Position numbers and translations under genes: made by a program. From assembly GCA_902620465.1 (NCBI GenBank), contig CACNIF010000005.1, forward strand, positions 30,656 through 94,655: DNA of 64,000 nt, read 5' to 3'. The notes below the pieces were generated by a model. It was not told where the DNA came from, ran no database searches, and saw only the letters and a list, made by a program, of their open reading frames with translations. This stretch comes from an uncultured Pelagibacteraceae bacterium. Lineage in GTDB: Bacteria; Pseudomonadota; Alphaproteobacteria; Pelagibacterales; Pelagibacteraceae. Positions 47,236 to 57,127 of this stretch are shown piece by piece (position 1 is the first letter of the stretch; every line of letters starts with the position of its first letter).

Positions 47236-47632
47236 TTGAATGTCTTAACCTTTTAGCAGTATTATCTAATAATGCGTTTAGATATTTAGTTTGAGACTCA
47301 TTTAAAAAAAAATTGGATGCATTAAGATACTCTTTAATAATTATTCTTATCGACACATTAGGTTTATACAAAATTTCATATGTCGCTGATTTTAGAATAA
47401 CTTGAAATATTTTATCTAATTTAATTAAATCAAAATTCCCACCAAGATTTTTGTCTAATTCTTCTACGATAATTTCATTTCTTTCAATTGTACCAAGAAC
47501 AATGTCTTTAATAAATTTTTTAAACCTATGTTTTGGAAATTCAATTTTGTCATCATTGTTATACAAAAAACTATATAATTTTTGAATAATTATAACTCTC
47601 GGATTATTTTCTGCAGTATACTTTGGTCTCAT
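47228..47632 (-). CDS. nusB: Transcription antitermination protein NusB
   Basis: 134 aa, all-helical; the C-terminal IRIIIKEYLNASNFFLNESQTKYLNALLDNTAKRL is the NusB signature (VxINEAVELAKxF...FVNGVLD). It binds rRNA boxA with NusE. It overlaps ribH by 4 and thiL by 8 bases. Confidence 0.92.
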   Translation of the reverse strand: MRPKYTAENNPRVIIIQKLYSFLYNNDDKIEFPKHRFKKFIKDIVLGTIERNEIIVEELDKNLGGNFDLIKLDKIFQVILKSATYEILYKPNVSIRIIIKEYLNASNFFLNESQTKYLNALLDNTAKRLRHSNA

Positions 47633-48018
47633 TTTTGGGATAAAACTGAAATAATAGCTTTTGCTGCTTCAGCACCTTTTTTTTTTCTGATTTTTGCTTG
47701 ATTTAAATTTAGACAAGTAAGAATTCCATTTCCTATTGGTTTTTTTGAATTTATCGCTAAGTTCATAATAGCATTAGTTGAAGATTGAGATATAAAATCA
47801 AAATGTGGAGTTTTACCTTTGATAACACATCCAAGAGCGATAAAACCATCAAATTTTTTTAAATATTTTGATATAGTGACAGGTATTTCAAAAACACCAG
47901 GAACTTTTATTATCTTTATCTTAAAAGATCTAGGAAGATTTTTTTTTGCACTATTTAATAAACCTAGAGAAATTTCCTTATAATAATCAGCTATAACAAT
48001 TAAGATTTTTTTTCTCAT
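47629..48018 (-). CDS. ribH: 6,7-dimethyl-8-ribityllumazine synthase
   Basis: 129 aa lumazine synthase, forming the penultimate riboflavin precursor as an icosahedral or pentameric assembly. VPGVFEIPVTISKYLKKFDGFIALGCVIKGKTPHFDFIS and PIGNGILTCLNLNQAKIR are diagnostic. It overlaps nusB and ribBA. Confidence 0.95.
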   Translation of the reverse strand: MRKKILIVIADYYKEISLGLLNSAKKNLPRSFKIKIIKVPGVFEIPVTISKYLKKFDGFIALGCVIKGKTPHFDFISQSSTNAIMNLAINSKKPIGNGILTCLNLNQAKIRKKKGAEAAKAIISVLSQK

Positions 48019-49121
48019 TAAATTAGTTCTTGTTTAGTGATCTTAATATTAAAACCCTCAAGTCCAACAACTTTTTTTGGTGTTTTTGTAATCAATATCA
48101 TTTTGTTTATCTTTAAATCTTTAATGATTTGTGCACCTATACCATAGTTTCTTATAAGATTATCTTTCCCTTTTCCCTTTTTAAAATCTTTATCTTTAAA
48201 ATTTTTTAATGTTTGTGTAACAGATTTTAAGTTAGTATCTTTAATAAATATTAATACACAATTGCCATACTTTCTAAAATAATTTATAGTTTTATCGAAT
48301 GAATTGGGTAATTTTTGACTTATTAAATAATTGTAAACAACATTAGATGAAATAACTCTAACTCTTGGAATAATAGATTTATTTATTGAACCTTTAATAA
48401 GTGCGAAATGTTCTGATCCATCTAATAAATTTTCATATATTTTTATTTTATATTTTTGTTTTTTAATATTAATTTCAGATGTTTTTTTTAGTTTCACTAA
48501 TTTTTCTTTTTTTAAACGATAGGAAATAAGATCCTCAATTTTTCCAATCTTAAGTTTATGTTTGTGTGCAAAATTTAAAAGCTTTTGACCCTTAGCCATA
48601 GTTCCATCTTCATTCATTATTTCACAAATGACCGCTGAGTTATTTTTTTTAGCTAGTTTTGAGATATCAACTGACGCTTCAGTATGGCCAGCCCTAACAA
48701 GTACACCACCATCTTGTGCAATAATTGGAAATACATGACCTGGTGATACAATGTCTTTTTTACTTACATTTTTTTTTGATGCGATCTTGATAGTTTTAGC
48801 CCTATCCTTTGCCGAAATACCAGTTGTAATTCCTTTTTTTGCTTCAATTGAAACTGTAAATGCTGTTTGATTTCTAGATTGATTGACAGGTGACATTAAA
48901 GATAAATTCAATCTTTTAGCTTGAGTACTATCTAATGCTAGACATATTAAACCTCTTCCATGTTTAGCCATAAAATTAATGTTGCGAGCATTAGTATCAG
49001 AGGTTGACATAACTAAGTCACCTTCATTTTCTCTTTTTTCATCATCGACTAAAATGTACATACCTCCTCTTTTTGCAACATTTATTATGGTTTCTATTGA
49101 TGAATAGTTATTTTTTTTCAT
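48018..49121 (-). CDS. ribB: RibBA: DHBP synthase with degenerate GTP cyclohydrolase II half
   Basis: A 367-aa protein. Residues 1-205 are a complete 3,4-dihydroxy-2-butanone-4-phosphate synthase: MYILVDDEKRENEGDLVM, SVDISKLAKKNNSAVICEIMNEDGTMAKG and GHTEAS. The second half lines up with GTP cyclohydrolase II by length and by the C-terminal RNYGIGAQIIKDLKINKMILITKTPKKVVGLEGF, but the zinc motif (C-x2-GD-x8-C-x-C) is absent: that region reads VRVISSNVVYNYLISQKLP with no cysteines. GTP cyclohydrolase activity is therefore unlikely and a separate ribA should exist elsewhere. Confidence 0.92.
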   Translation of the reverse strand: MKKNNYSSIETIINVAKRGGMYILVDDEKRENEGDLVMSTSDTNARNINFMAKHGRGLICLALDSTQAKRLNLSLMSPVNQSRNQTAFTVSIEAKKGITTGISAKDRAKTIKIASKKNVSKKDIVSPGHVFPIIAQDGGVLVRAGHTEASVDISKLAKKNNSAVICEIMNEDGTMAKGQKLLNFAHKHKLKIGKIEDLISYRLKKEKLVKLKKTSEINIKKQKYKIKIYENLLDGSEHFALIKGSINKSIIPRVRVISSNVVYNYLISQKLPNSFDKTINYFRKYGNCVLIFIKDTNLKSVTQTLKNFKDKDFKKGKGKDNLIRNYGIGAQIIKDLKINKMILITKTPKKVVGLEGFNIKITKQELI

Positions 49122-49701
49122 AAAAATAATTCCTAACGTATTTTGAAAGAATATCTATCTCAACATTAACTAAACTATCTTTTTTAAGAGATGATAGATT
49201 TGTTAATTTATATGTGTGAGGAATAATCCAGATTTGAAAACCTTTACTTGTTACCTTTGAAATTGTTAAAGAAATACCATTTATACTAATTGAGGCTTTT
49301 TCAATAATATTTTTTCTCTCTTTTTTACTAATTTGAAAATCAAATAAGTAAGATTTATCAATTTTTTTTATACTTAATATTTTTCCGATAGTATCAACGT
49401 GACCTTGGCAAATATGGCCTGAAATTTTTTGACCGTATTGAAGTGGAAGTTCTAGATTAATCTTATCTTTTAATTTAATAAAATTAAATTTAGAACGATT
49501 AATTGTTTCATCTGAAAGATAGAATTCCATAATCTTTTTTTTAATTGATATAAGAGTAAGGCAAACGCCATCACAAGCTATAGAAATACCTATATCTCTC
49601 AAACTTAATTTTAGATCTGATTTTATAAATATATTAATACCTTTGGGTCTTTTAAGAATCTTTATAATTGAACCTTTGTTAAATATAATTCCGTTAAACA
49701 T
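49108..49701 (-). CDS. ribE: Riboflavin synthase alpha chain
   Basis: 197 aa with two lumazine-binding repeats: MFNGIIFNKGSI with IACDGVCLTLISI in the first, and GQKISGHICQGHVDTIGKI with ASISINGISLTISKV in the second. It dismutates two ribityllumazines to riboflavin. It overlaps ribBA by 14 bases and is 1 base from ribD. Confidence 0.95.
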   Translation of the reverse strand: MFNGIIFNKGSIIKILKRPKGINIFIKSDLKLSLRDIGISIACDGVCLTLISIKKKIMEFYLSDETINRSKFNFIKLKDKINLELPLQYGQKISGHICQGHVDTIGKILSIKKIDKSYLFDFQISKKERKNIIEKASISINGISLTISKVTSKGFQIWIIPHTYKLTNLSSLKKDSLVNVEIDILSKYVRNYFYEKK

Positions 49702-49702
49702 T

Positions 49703-50806
49703 TTAGTTTTTATAAATTGTTACCTTGTCAGTGCCTAATTTAAAATTTGTTTTATATTTATCATATTTGGTATTCAGGATATCAGAAGATGTAAAATTTA
49801 CATATTCATTTTCTTTTAGTAAATTTTTTGAGCTTTTAAACATATAAAATTCATTAAATATTCTTTTTTGAAGAAAACTTTTTGTTAATCTATCACCGCC
49901 CTCTACTAAAAGATTTTTAATTCCTATCATATATAATTTTCTAAGAATTTTTTTTAAATCAAAATTTTTATGTCTTTGGGTAGGTTGATTTATTAAAAGA
50001 GCTCCTTTTTTTATTAAAAAATTTTTTTTTATTCTATTGTTTGAATTATAGAAGATAATAGTATTTCTGTTTTTTATAGACTTTACAACATAACTTTTTA
50101 GATCAATTTTTAAATTTTTATCTAAAATAATTCTTTTTGGAGAATGCTGTGTATATCCTTCTAACCTACAATTAAGTTTTGGGTTATCTTTGTTTAATGT
50201 TTTGCTGGTAATCATTATACCATCACATTTTAGTCTTAGAAAATGAGTTAACTTATCCGATTTTTTGTTAGTAATTTTTTTTGATATATCACTATAGATA
50301 ATCTTATTTTTTGATAATGCTATTTTTCCAATTACATAAGGTAATTTTTTTTTTCTGTTAATGTAATATGAATTATATAAATTTAATGCTTCTTTTCTTA
50401 AAAGACCTTTTTTAACTTTAATATTACTATTTTCTAAAATCAAAGAACTTTTACCTTTCACCTTTAAGTCAATATCTTCAATTGGATAATAAACTTCACG
50501 AATTTGATTTTTTATTATATTCTTAGTACAGGGAGGAGTTTTTCCATAATGATTGCATGGCTCTAAGGTTATATACATTTTAGAGTCTTTTGGATCTTCA
50601 AAACAATTTGAAATAGCATTATGTTCAGCATGAGGTCTGCCTCCATACCCTGTTTGACCTATAGAAATAATCTCCCCTTTTTTAACAATTACACATCCAA
50701 CAGATGGATTATCACCAGTTAGACCTTTTCTAGCCCTTGCTAAATCTAAAGCAAGTTTCATAAATTTCTTATCTTTTGGTGTAAAATTATCTTTTTTTGT
50801 AGACAT
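49703..50806 (-). CDS. ribD: Bifunctional riboflavin deaminase/reductase RibD
   Basis: 367 aa. The N-terminal deaminase shows the zinc motifs PHAEHNAI and [12 protein letters not shown]; the C-terminal reductase (about 150-360) shows [35 protein letters not shown] and [16 protein letters not shown]. It catalyses the second and third steps after GTP opening. It overlaps nrdR by 20 bases. Confidence 0.95.
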   Translation of the reverse strand: MSTKKDNFTPKDKKFMKLALDLARARKGLTGDNPSVGCVIVKKGEIISIGQTGYGGRPHAEHNAISNCFEDPKDSKMYITLEPCNHYGKTPPCTKNIIKNQIREVYYPIEDIDLKVKGKSSLILENSNIKVKKGLLRKEALNLYNSYYINRKKKLPYVIGKIALSKNKIIYSDISKKITNKKSDKLTHFLRLKCDGIMITSKTLNKDNPKLNCRLEGYTQHSPKRIILDKNLKIDLKSYVVKSIKNRNTIIFYNSNNRIKKNFLIKKGALLINQPTQRHKNFDLKKILRKLYMIGIKNLLVEGGDRLTKSFLQKRIFNEFYMFKSSKNLLKENEYVNFTSSDILNTKYDKYKTNFKLGTDKVTIYKN

Positions 50807-51245
50807 CTATCTTGTCCACAAATTGTATAAAATCTTTTTCTTCTCTAAAATTTCTATAAACAGATGCAAATCTAACATAAGCAACAGGGTCAAGATCCTT
50901 CAAACCCTCCATAACCATAGTTCCAATTGTATTACTAGAAATTTCATTTTGACCTAACTCCTCCAAAGATCTTGAAATTTTACTGATAAACTTCTCAATA
51001 GTTTCAGTGTCTAACGGTCTTTTCTTAAGTGCTATGTAAATTGATTTTGATAATTTATCTCTATCGAATGAAGATTTTCGTCCATTTTTTTTTACAACCA
51101 TTATTTCACGATGCTGAATTCTCTCAAATGTTGTAAATCTGGTACCACACTCACATAATCTTCTTCTGCGAATTGCTGTTCCATCCTCAGTTGGGCGAGA
51201 ATCTACTACAGAAGTCTCACCTTTCTTTTCGCAAGGACAGATCAT
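50787..51245 (-). CDS. nrdR: Transcriptional repressor NrdR
   Basis: 152 aa; a zinc ribbon followed by an ATP-cone (about 48-138, [28 protein letters not shown]), the layout of NrdR, which represses ribonucleotide reductase genes in response to d[26 protein letters not shown] and RFTTFER are conserved, but the knuckles are CPC (Cys3/Cys5) and CEC (Cys31/Cys33) instead of CPxC and CxxC. The glyA-nrdR-ribD order is standard in alphaproteobacteria. Confidence 0.95.
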   Translation of the reverse strand: MICPCEKKGETSVVDSRPTEDGTAIRRRRLCECGTRFTTFERIQHREIMVVKKNGRKSSFDRDKLSKSIYIALKKRPLDTETIEKFISKISRSLEELGQNEISSNTIGTMVMEGLKDLDPVAYVRFASVYRNFREEKDFIQFVDKIDVYKKR

Positions 51246-52555
51246 CTATTGAGATTTTTGTAAATTGGGAAATGAGAGCACAAGTCTATAACTTCGTTTC
51301 TAACTTCCTCTTCAACTTTACTATTATCCTCAGGGTTTTTTGATAAACCTTCTATTACTTTTGTGATTAAATTACCAACTTTCTCAAATTCTTTTAAACC
51401 AAATCCTCTTGTTGTTGCCGCTTGAGAACCAAGTCTAATACCAGATGTGATCATAGGTTTTTCAGTATCAAAAGGAATTCCGTTTTTGTTACAAGTAATG
51501 TTTGCTCTGCAGAGACTTTCAGAGGCAACGTTTCCTTTCACATTGAATGGTCTAAGATCAACTAACATCAAATGGGTATCTGTACCACCAGAGTAAATTT
51601 TAAATCCATTATTTTTCAATGTTTCGGCTAACATTTTAGCATTAGCTAAAACATTTTTTATATAAACTTGAAATTCTGGTTTAAGTGCTTCAAAAAACCC
51701 AGCGGCCTTTGCTGCAATTATATGCATTAACGGTCCACCTTGGTACCCCGGAAAAACTGCTGTATCAAATTTTTTTCCTAGATCAAGATCATTTGATAAA
51801 ATTATACCACCTCTTGCACTTCTAAAAACTTTGTGAGTTGTTGAAGTGACTACATGAGCATAATCACATGGGTTTGGATAACCTTTTCCAGCAACAAGAC
51901 CAGAAAAATGGGCCATATCAACCATTAAGTATGCACCGACCTTATCTGCTATTTCACGAAATCTCTTAAAATCAATTACTCTTGAGTATGCACTTCCTCC
52001 TGCAATAATTAATTTAGGTTTGTGTTCTAAAGCTAATCTTTCTACATTCTCATAATCTATCAACTCTGATTTTTTATCTACGTCATAACTAATCGCGTTG
52101 AACCACTTTCCAGACATTGAAATTTTTAATCCGTGAGTAATATGACCTCCAGAATTTAAGCTCATGCCCATAAATGTATCGTTAGGTTTAAGGAGAGCTA
52201 AAAATACTGCTCCGTTTGCTTGTGCGCCAGAATGTGGTTGTACATTTGCATACTTACAATTAAAAAGTTTTTTAATTCTCTCTAAAGCTAATTTCTCAGC
52301 TACATCCACATGCTCACATCCATTATAATATCTCTTACCCGGATATCCCTCCGCATATTTGTTTGTAAGCACTGAACCTTGTGCTTCAAGCACTGCTTGA
52401 GAAACAATATTCTCAGAAGCTATAAGTTCAATATGATTTTGTTGTCTAACTAATTCATCATTAATAGCTTTGAATAAATCTGGATCAGATTGAGATAAAC
52501 TTTTTTCAAAAAAATCTTTATAATCTGAATTTATATATTTAGTTTCACTTGACAT
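51242..52555 (-). CDS. glyA: Serine hydroxymethyltransferase
   Basis: A 437-aa PLP enzyme interconverting serine and glycine with tetrahydrofolate. [36 protein letters not shown] and the PLP lysine block [17 protein letters not shown] are intact, as is the C-terminal [13 protein letters not shown]. It overlaps nrdR by 4 bases. No glycine riboswitch is visible in the 6-base gap to rpiB. Confidence 0.98.
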   Translation of the reverse strand: MSSETKYINSDYKDFFEKSLSQSDPDLFKAINDELVRQQNHIELIASENIVSQAVLEAQGSVLTNKYAEGYPGKRYYNGCEHVDVAEKLALERIKKLFNCKYANVQPHSGAQANGAVFLALLKPNDTFMGMSLNSGGHITHGLKISMSGKWFNAISYDVDKKSELIDYENVERLALEHKPKLIIAGGSAYSRVIDFKRFREIADKVGAYLMVDMAHFSGLVAGKGYPNPCDYAHVVTSTTHKVFRSARGGIILSNDLDLGKKFDTAVFPGYQGGPLMHIIAAKAAGFFEALKPEFQVYIKNVLANAKMLAETLKNNGFKIYSGGTDTHLMLVDLRPFNVKGNVASESLCRANITCNKNGIPFDTEKPMITSGIRLGSQAATTRGFGLKEFEKVGNLITKVIEGLSKNPEDNSKVEEEVRNEVIDLCSHFPIYKNLNR

Positions 52556-52561
52556 AATAAC

Positions 52562-52987
52562 CTAAATTTTTTTAACTCTTTTTTTATGTCTTCCGCCTTC
52601 AAAATTTGTATTAAAAAACACAGATATACATTTAAATGCTGTATCTTTTTTTGTCAATCTAGAACCTAATGTAATAATATTCGCATTATTGTGTAATCTG
52701 GATAATTTAGTGTTTCTTATTGAATAACCTAAAGCTGCTCTTATTTTCTTGTGTTTATTAGCCGCCATTGACATTCCCATACCCGATCCACAGACTAAAA
52801 TACCCATATTTACATTATTTTTACTGACTTTCTTACAAAGATTATGTGCATAATCTGGATAATTTACTGAGTTCTTTGAGTCGTAAGTTCCTAAATCGTC
52901 AAATATAAATTTTTTAGAAAATTTTTTTTTAATCTGCTCCTTTAGTTGATATCCAGCATGATCTGATGAAATGAATACTTTTTTCAA
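52562..52987 (-). CDS. rpiB: Ribose-5-phosphate isomerase B
   Basis: 141 aa LacAB/RpiB fold: SSDHAGYQLKEQIKKK, VNYPDYAHNLCKKV and LVCGSGMGMSMAANKHKKIRAAL with the catalytic Cys. It interconverts ribose- and ribulose-5-phosphate. Lies just upstream of glyA, a common pairing in alphaproteobacteria. Confidence 0.95.
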   Translation of the reverse strand: MKKVFISSDHAGYQLKEQIKKKFSKKFIFDDLGTYDSKNSVNYPDYAHNLCKKVSKNNVNMGILVCGSGMGMSMAANKHKKIRAALGYSIRNTKLSRLHNNANIITLGSRLTKKDTAFKCISVFFNTNFEGGRHKKRVKKI

Positions 52988-52988
52988 T

Positions 52989-53579
52989 TTAATTAAATTT
53001 GTAATCTAATACGCAAGCAACTAAATGGATTCTGTCTTCTTCTCCACCGTTAAAGGCGTTATGATACTTTGTGTTGTTAGTTATCCAAACAGAGCCATCG
53101 GCTGGCATATGTTTTGCAACATTATCTATAACCATTATCGATCCTGGATTTGTTATAATTGGAATATGAAGTCTTGGTTCTGGATCTCTATGCCAACTTA
53201 ATGTTGATCTTGGTTCTTTTAATAAAACTCTTACTCTTCCTAACTTATATTTTGATGAAAGAACATCAAAGACTTCTTTAAAATAAGTATTTTTATAATC
53301 ATTGATAAATTCTGAATAAGCAGCTTCATTTATCATTTCATCTCTTCTGGCTTCCTTTCCACTAGAGTCAGGTTTTGTCCAAAACACACCTCTAGCCTTG
53401 TTACCCTTTATAGAGTCTGGATCTCCTGGAATTTGAGTTAATGAAATAGCTCCGAAATTTGATACTCCAGTAACGCCTGTAAAACCTTTTATTGATAATA
53501 CTTGTTTGTAGGCCTCTTGAAGTTTTTTAATGTCAAACTTCAAATCTTGCTTTTGAAAGTCATTAAAATTTAAATTCAT
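52989..53579 (-). CDS. Aspartyl/asparaginyl beta-hydroxylase-like dioxygenase
   Basis: A 196-aa protein whose C-terminal half shows the Fe(II)/2-oxoglutarate dioxygenase pattern of the Asp/Asn beta-hydroxylase family: LSWHRDPEPRLHIPIITNPGS (metal His/Asp region and Arg) and YHNAFNGGEEDRIHLVACVLD (second His and the 2OG-binding Arg). The substrate is unknown; free amino acid, lipid or protein are all possible. It is 1 base from rpiB and first in the minus-strand run divergent from hemB. Confidence 0.82.
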   Translation of the reverse strand: MNLNFNDFQKQDLKFDIKKLQEAYKQVLSIKGFTGVTGVSNFGAISLTQIPGDPDSIKGNKARGVFWTKPDSSGKEARRDEMINEAAYSEFINDYKNTYFKEVFDVLSSKYKLGRVRVLLKEPRSTLSWHRDPEPRLHIPIITNPGSIMVIDNVAKHMPADGSVWITNNTKYHNAFNGGEEDRIHLVACVLDYKFN

Positions 53580-53670
53580 CGTAGCTAATTGTCTCCTAAT
53601 ATTGTTTATTATCTTTTTTAAGATATATTTGTATATAACATTTGTCGCACAATATAAATATAATTAAAGT

Positions 53671-54660
53671 ATGATTACTGGTAATTTTCCTAATTTGAGA
53701 CTTAGAAGAAGTCGTAAAAATGATTGGTCAAGAAGACTAATAGCTGAAAATAATTTAACGCCTAATGATTTTATACTGCCATTGTTTCTTATAGATGGAA
53801 AAAATAAAAAACAAAGTATTAATTCTATGCCAGGAGTACATCGTTATTCAGTAGATAGATTAAGCTCAGTGGTTGATAAAGCACTTAAATTAAAACTGCC
53901 AATGATTGCTCTATTTCCTTATACTAACAAAAAACATAAAGATAAATTTGGAACTGAAGCTTTAAATGAAGATAATTTAGTTTGTAAAGCTTTACAGTTA
54001 ATCAAAAAAAGATATCAAAATGAGATCGGGATTATGTGTGATGTTGCATTGGATCCATATACTTCACATGGACAAGATGGATTGGTTAATAATAGGTATG
54101 TCTTAAATGATGAAACAGTAGAAATTTTAATAAAACAATCATTGTTACAAGCTGAAATGGGATGTGACGTCATAGCACCATCTGATATGATGGATGGAAG
54201 AATAGGTAAAATTAGAAAATCATTAGATAAAAATGGTTTTAAAATGACACAAATTTTATCTTATGCAATTAAATATGCCTCGAGTTTCTATGGTCCATTT
54301 AGAGATGCAGTTGGCTCTAAAAATATCTTAAAGGGTAATAAAAAGAATTATCAAATGGATTTTAGGAATAGCGATGAAGCTTTAAGGGAAGTTGCCTTAG
54401 ATATCAAAGAAGGTGCTGATATGGTAATGGTTAAACCAGGTATGCCATATTTAGATATTATAAAATCTGTAAAAGAAAAATTTAAAATACCAGTATTTGC
54501 CTATCAAGTGTCCGGTGAGTACACTTTAATATCTAATGCTATTGATAAAGGTTTTGTAAATAATAATGCTATCTTAGAAAGTCTTATTTCATTTAAACGA
54601 TCAGGTGCTAACGCAATTGTTAGCTATTATGCAGATAGGATTGATAAAATATTGGATTGA
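53671..54660 (+). CDS. hemB: Delta-aminolevulinic acid dehydratase
   Basis: 329 aa porphobilinogen synthase. MCDVALDPYTSHGQDGLV is the metal-site region (Asp-rich rather than the Cys-rich zinc type, suggesting a Mg-dependent enzyme), and SDMMDGRIGKIRKSLD, FYGPFRDAVGS and DMVMVKPGMPYLDI carry the active-site lysines. It joins two ALA molecules in heme synthesis. It is the only plus-strand gene in its neighbourhood and abuts recO end-to-end. Confidence 0.97.
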   Translation: MITGNFPNLRLRRSRKNDWSRRLIAENNLTPNDFILPLFLIDGKNKKQSINSMPGVHRYSVDRLSSVVDKALKLKLPMIALFPYTNKKHKDKFGTEALNEDNLVCKALQLIKKRYQNEIGIMCDVALDPYTSHGQDGLVNNRYVLNDETVEILIKQSLLQAEMGCDVIAPSDMMDGRIGKIRKSLDKNGFKMTQILSYAIKYASSFYGPFRDAVGSKNILKGNKKNYQMDFRNSDEALREVALDIKEGADMVMVKPGMPYLDIIKSVKEKFKIPVFAYQVSGEYTLISNAIDKGFVNNNAILESLISFKRSGANAIVSYYADRIDKILD

Positions 54661-55341
54661 TTATTTGAATGTGTTTAAAAACCTTAATCTGTTTAATGGA
54701 TAATTGATATTATTAGGTTTCAATATACTTTTTTCTAAATAATCACCAACTAGTCTTAATCCATCAATTAAAATTTCCTCATTTAAAAAATCCTGATTGT
54801 TATCTATTAAGAAATTTGGAACAATTTTATTTTCTTTTGTAGATTTAACAAAATACTTAACTTCATTATTTATAAGTTCTTTTTTAACTAAATTCTTTAA
54901 CTCAAGATCATAACCAATAACTTTAAAGAATTCTAATTCCCAAAAAATATAATTCTTTATCCAATTTTCTTTTTCTAAAAAAGTGTAAAAATTTTTGATT
55001 AAACTGTAAATCTTTAAATTTTTTTGAGACTCAGCAGTTAAAATTTTGATCAATTGAAAAGCGGAAAAAATACATAGTAGTTTTCTATAATTATCAAAAA
55101 ACACAGGTGTGTAAGCCTTAAGTATTTCAATTTTAAAATTACCAATCTTATTTTCTGTTTTAGAGGAATAATTTACATACAATTGATTTCCTAACTGAAG
55201 ATAATTCTTAATTTTCCTCGAGGTTCCTCCAAAAATAATCCCGGACACTTTTCCATAATTTTTAGTAAAAATTTCGACAATTAACGAATTTTCACTATAT
55301 TTATTTTTTGAAATTAAAAAACCTTCATCATCCCAAGTCAT
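54661..55341 (-). CDS. recO: DNA repair protein RecO
   Basis: About 226 aa from MTWDDEGFLISKNKYSENSLIVEIFT, the normal RecO N-terminus; the ORF-track start (24 bases upstream) would overlap rnc and adds an unusual extension. An OB fold (GKVSGIIFGGTSRKIKNYLQ) is followed by a helical domain without the zinc cysteines of some homologues. It loads RecA with RecR. Placed after rnc as in many alphaproteobacteria. Confidence 0.93.
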   Translation of the reverse strand: MTWDDEGFLISKNKYSENSLIVEIFTKNYGKVSGIIFGGTSRKIKNYLQLGNQLYVNYSSKTENKIGNFKIEILKAYTPVFFDNYRKLLCIFSAFQLIKILTAESQKNLKIYSLIKNFYTFLEKENWIKNYIFWELEFFKVIGYDLELKNLVKKELINNEVKYFVKSTKENKIVPNFLIDNNQDFLNEEILIDGLRLVGDYLEKSILKPNNINYPLNRLRFLNTFK

Positions 55342-55343
55342 AA

Positions 55344-56006
55344 TTAAATAATATTCTTTAAACAAAGTATTGCTGCATTTTGTTCAGCGTCTTTTTTCGA
55401 TCTACCTTCAGATATAAATAATTTTGTATTAAATAATTTTACACCGACCTTAAATAGTGGTTTGTGTCTTGGACCAGTATTGGATATTAGCTTATAAGTT
55501 GGTAATTTTTTAAATTTTTTAAGAGATAATTCTTGTAATTTTGTTTTTGCATCGATTTCTGTTATCACACTTCTTTCTAAATGTTTTTTCCATAAATTAA
55601 GAATAGTTTTTTCTACAGTTGTAAAACCTCTATCTAAATAAATTGCACCTATTAGGGCTTCACAACTATCAGCAACAACTTTATCCTCAATGATTGTTTT
55701 CTTATTTCTAGGTCTAAAAATTAATATATATTTTTCTAATTCGATTTCATTTGCAATTTGTAAACAGGTTTTTCTGTTAACAAGTGATGCAAATTTTTTA
55801 TCTAAAATACCCTCCTTCTCATTTGGGTAAATTTCTAAAAGTTTTTTAGCAATAACTAGGCCTAAAACTCTGTCACCCAAAAATTCAATTTTTTCATTAT
55901 TATCCTGATTATCAAAACTTTTATGTGTCAGTGATTTTACCAAGAGATTTTTATCTTTAAAATTTACACCTAATTTCTTTTCAAGACTTGTATAGAGTGT
56001 TTTCAT
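55344..56006 (-). CDS. rnc: Ribonuclease III
   Basis: 220 aa. The nuclease signature NEKIEFLGDRVLGLVIAKKL and DSCEALIGAIYLDRGF carry the metal-binding acids; the C-terminal dsRNA-binding domain (about 150-218) ends in GRSKKDAEQNAAILCLKN. It processes rRNA precursors and double-stranded RNA. Start overlaps the lepB stop by one base. Confidence 0.97.
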   Translation of the reverse strand: MKTLYTSLEKKLGVNFKDKNLLVKSLTHKSFDNQDNNEKIEFLGDRVLGLVIAKKLLEIYPNEKEGILDKKFASLVNRKTCLQIANEIELEKYILIFRPRNKKTIIEDKVVADSCEALIGAIYLDRGFTTVEKTILNLWKKHLERSVITEIDAKTKLQELSLKKFKKLPTYKLISNTGPRHKPLFKVGVKLFNTKLFISEGRSKKDAEQNAAILCLKNII

Positions 56007-56740
56007 TATCTGATCTTTTTAAAAAATCTATCAAATCTAATTGACTGATCCCATTTCCAAAAATAAAAAATACTTCCAAAAGATCTGTCAGAGGAAAAGA
56101 AAATAAATTGTGCCTTGCCAACTAGATTATCTTTGTGAACGTAGCCTACACTTGATAAATATCTGCTATCTTTTGAGCAATCTCTATTGTCTCCTAAAAA
56201 GAAGTAATTATCTTTAGGCACAATAAAAATATCAGAATTTTGAAAAGATCCATTCTTAAAATAAACTGTTTTATAATCATAGCCATTAGGCAATTTCTCT
56301 TTAAAAGAAAAAACATCAACTATTTTTTTTCCACAAAAAATTTTATCATTATTTGATGTTTTATTTTTAAAAATTATATTATCATTTATATATAATTCAG
56401 AATTTATAAACTGAATTTTGTCTCCTGGAAGACCAATTAATCTTTTTATGTAATCAGTTCTGTTATCTGCCGGTGTTTTAAAAACAACTACATCACCTCT
56501 TTTAGGTTCATTAAAAAAAATCCTACCTTTGAAGATTGGTGGACTAAATGGAAAAGAATGTTTGCTGTAACCAAAAGAATATTTACTGACAAACAATCTA
56601 TCTCCAACTAAAAGGTTAGGCTCCATTGACGAGGAGGGTATATAAAATGGTTGAATAATTATAGATCTAATAAAAATAGCTATTATTAGTGCATAAAAAA
56701 ATGTTTTGGTGTTTTCAATTAGAAAATTTTTATTAAACAT
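56006..56740 (-). CDS. lepB: Signal peptidase I
   Basis: 244 aa, one N-terminal membrane helix, then FYIPSSSMEPNLLVGDRLFVSK (catalytic Ser), VVFKTPADNRTDYIKRLIGLPGD (general-base Lys) and FFLGDNRDCSKDSRYLSSVG. It removes signal peptides on the periplasmic face of the inner membrane. It overlaps acpS by one base. Confidence 0.97.
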   Translation of the reverse strand: MFNKNFLIENTKTFFYALIIAIFIRSIIIQPFYIPSSSMEPNLLVGDRLFVSKYSFGYSKHSFPFSPPIFKGRIFFNEPKRGDVVVFKTPADNRTDYIKRLIGLPGDKIQFINSELYINDNIIFKNKTSNNDKIFCGKKIVDVFSFKEKLPNGYDYKTVYFKNGSFQNSDIFIVPKDNYFFLGDNRDCSKDSRYLSSVGYVHKDNLVGKAQFIFFSSDRSFGSIFYFWKWDQSIRFDRFFKKIR

Positions 56741-57126
56741 TATTGTTTTTGAATAATTGTAAATGCTATTGAATAGTCTTTTTCATCAGAAATTGAAAGG
56801 AACAAATGGTAATTTTTAACTTTAAATTTTTTATAAATAAGATTACCAATTTTTTTTGTTTTACGAAAATAAGGCTTGCCGAATTTATCATTTAGAACTT
56901 CAATATCTTTAAAGTTAAGATTATCTCTAATTCCAGTACCTAAAGATTTAGAAAAAGATTCTTTTGCTGCAAATCTTTTTGCAAAAAAAGCTATTTTCAT
57001 ATTTTTTTTTTTTGAAAAATTTATTTCATTTTTACTAAAAGTTCGAAGTATAAAGTTGCCTTTTCTTGTTAGGATCTTAAATCTGTTATTCTTAACTATA
57101 TCTACGCCTACACCTAAAATTTTCAT
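56740..57126 (-). CDS. acpS: Holo-[acyl-carrier-protein] synthase
   Basis: About 128 aa from MKILGVGVDIVKNNRF; the ORF-track start adds MWLKNLRLSLSN, which overlaps pdxJ and is not part of AcpS. KRFAAKESFSKSLGTGI contains the metal-binding Glu, and LFLSISDEKDYSIAFTI the C-terminal block. It attaches 4'-phosphopantetheine to ACP. One base separates it from pdxJ. Confidence 0.94.
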   Translation of the reverse strand: MKILGVGVDIVKNNRFKILTRKGNFILRTFSKNEINFSKKKNMKIAFFAKRFAAKESFSKSLGTGIRDNLNFKDIEVLNDKFGKPYFRKTKKIGNLIYKKFKVKNYHLFLSISDEKDYSIAFTIIQKQ

Positions 57127-57127
57127 G

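Noticed and set aside
50787-51245. FMN riboswitch ahead of ribD
   Set aside because: ribD follows nrdR with a coding overlap, leaving no leader; no FMN aptamer motif seen.
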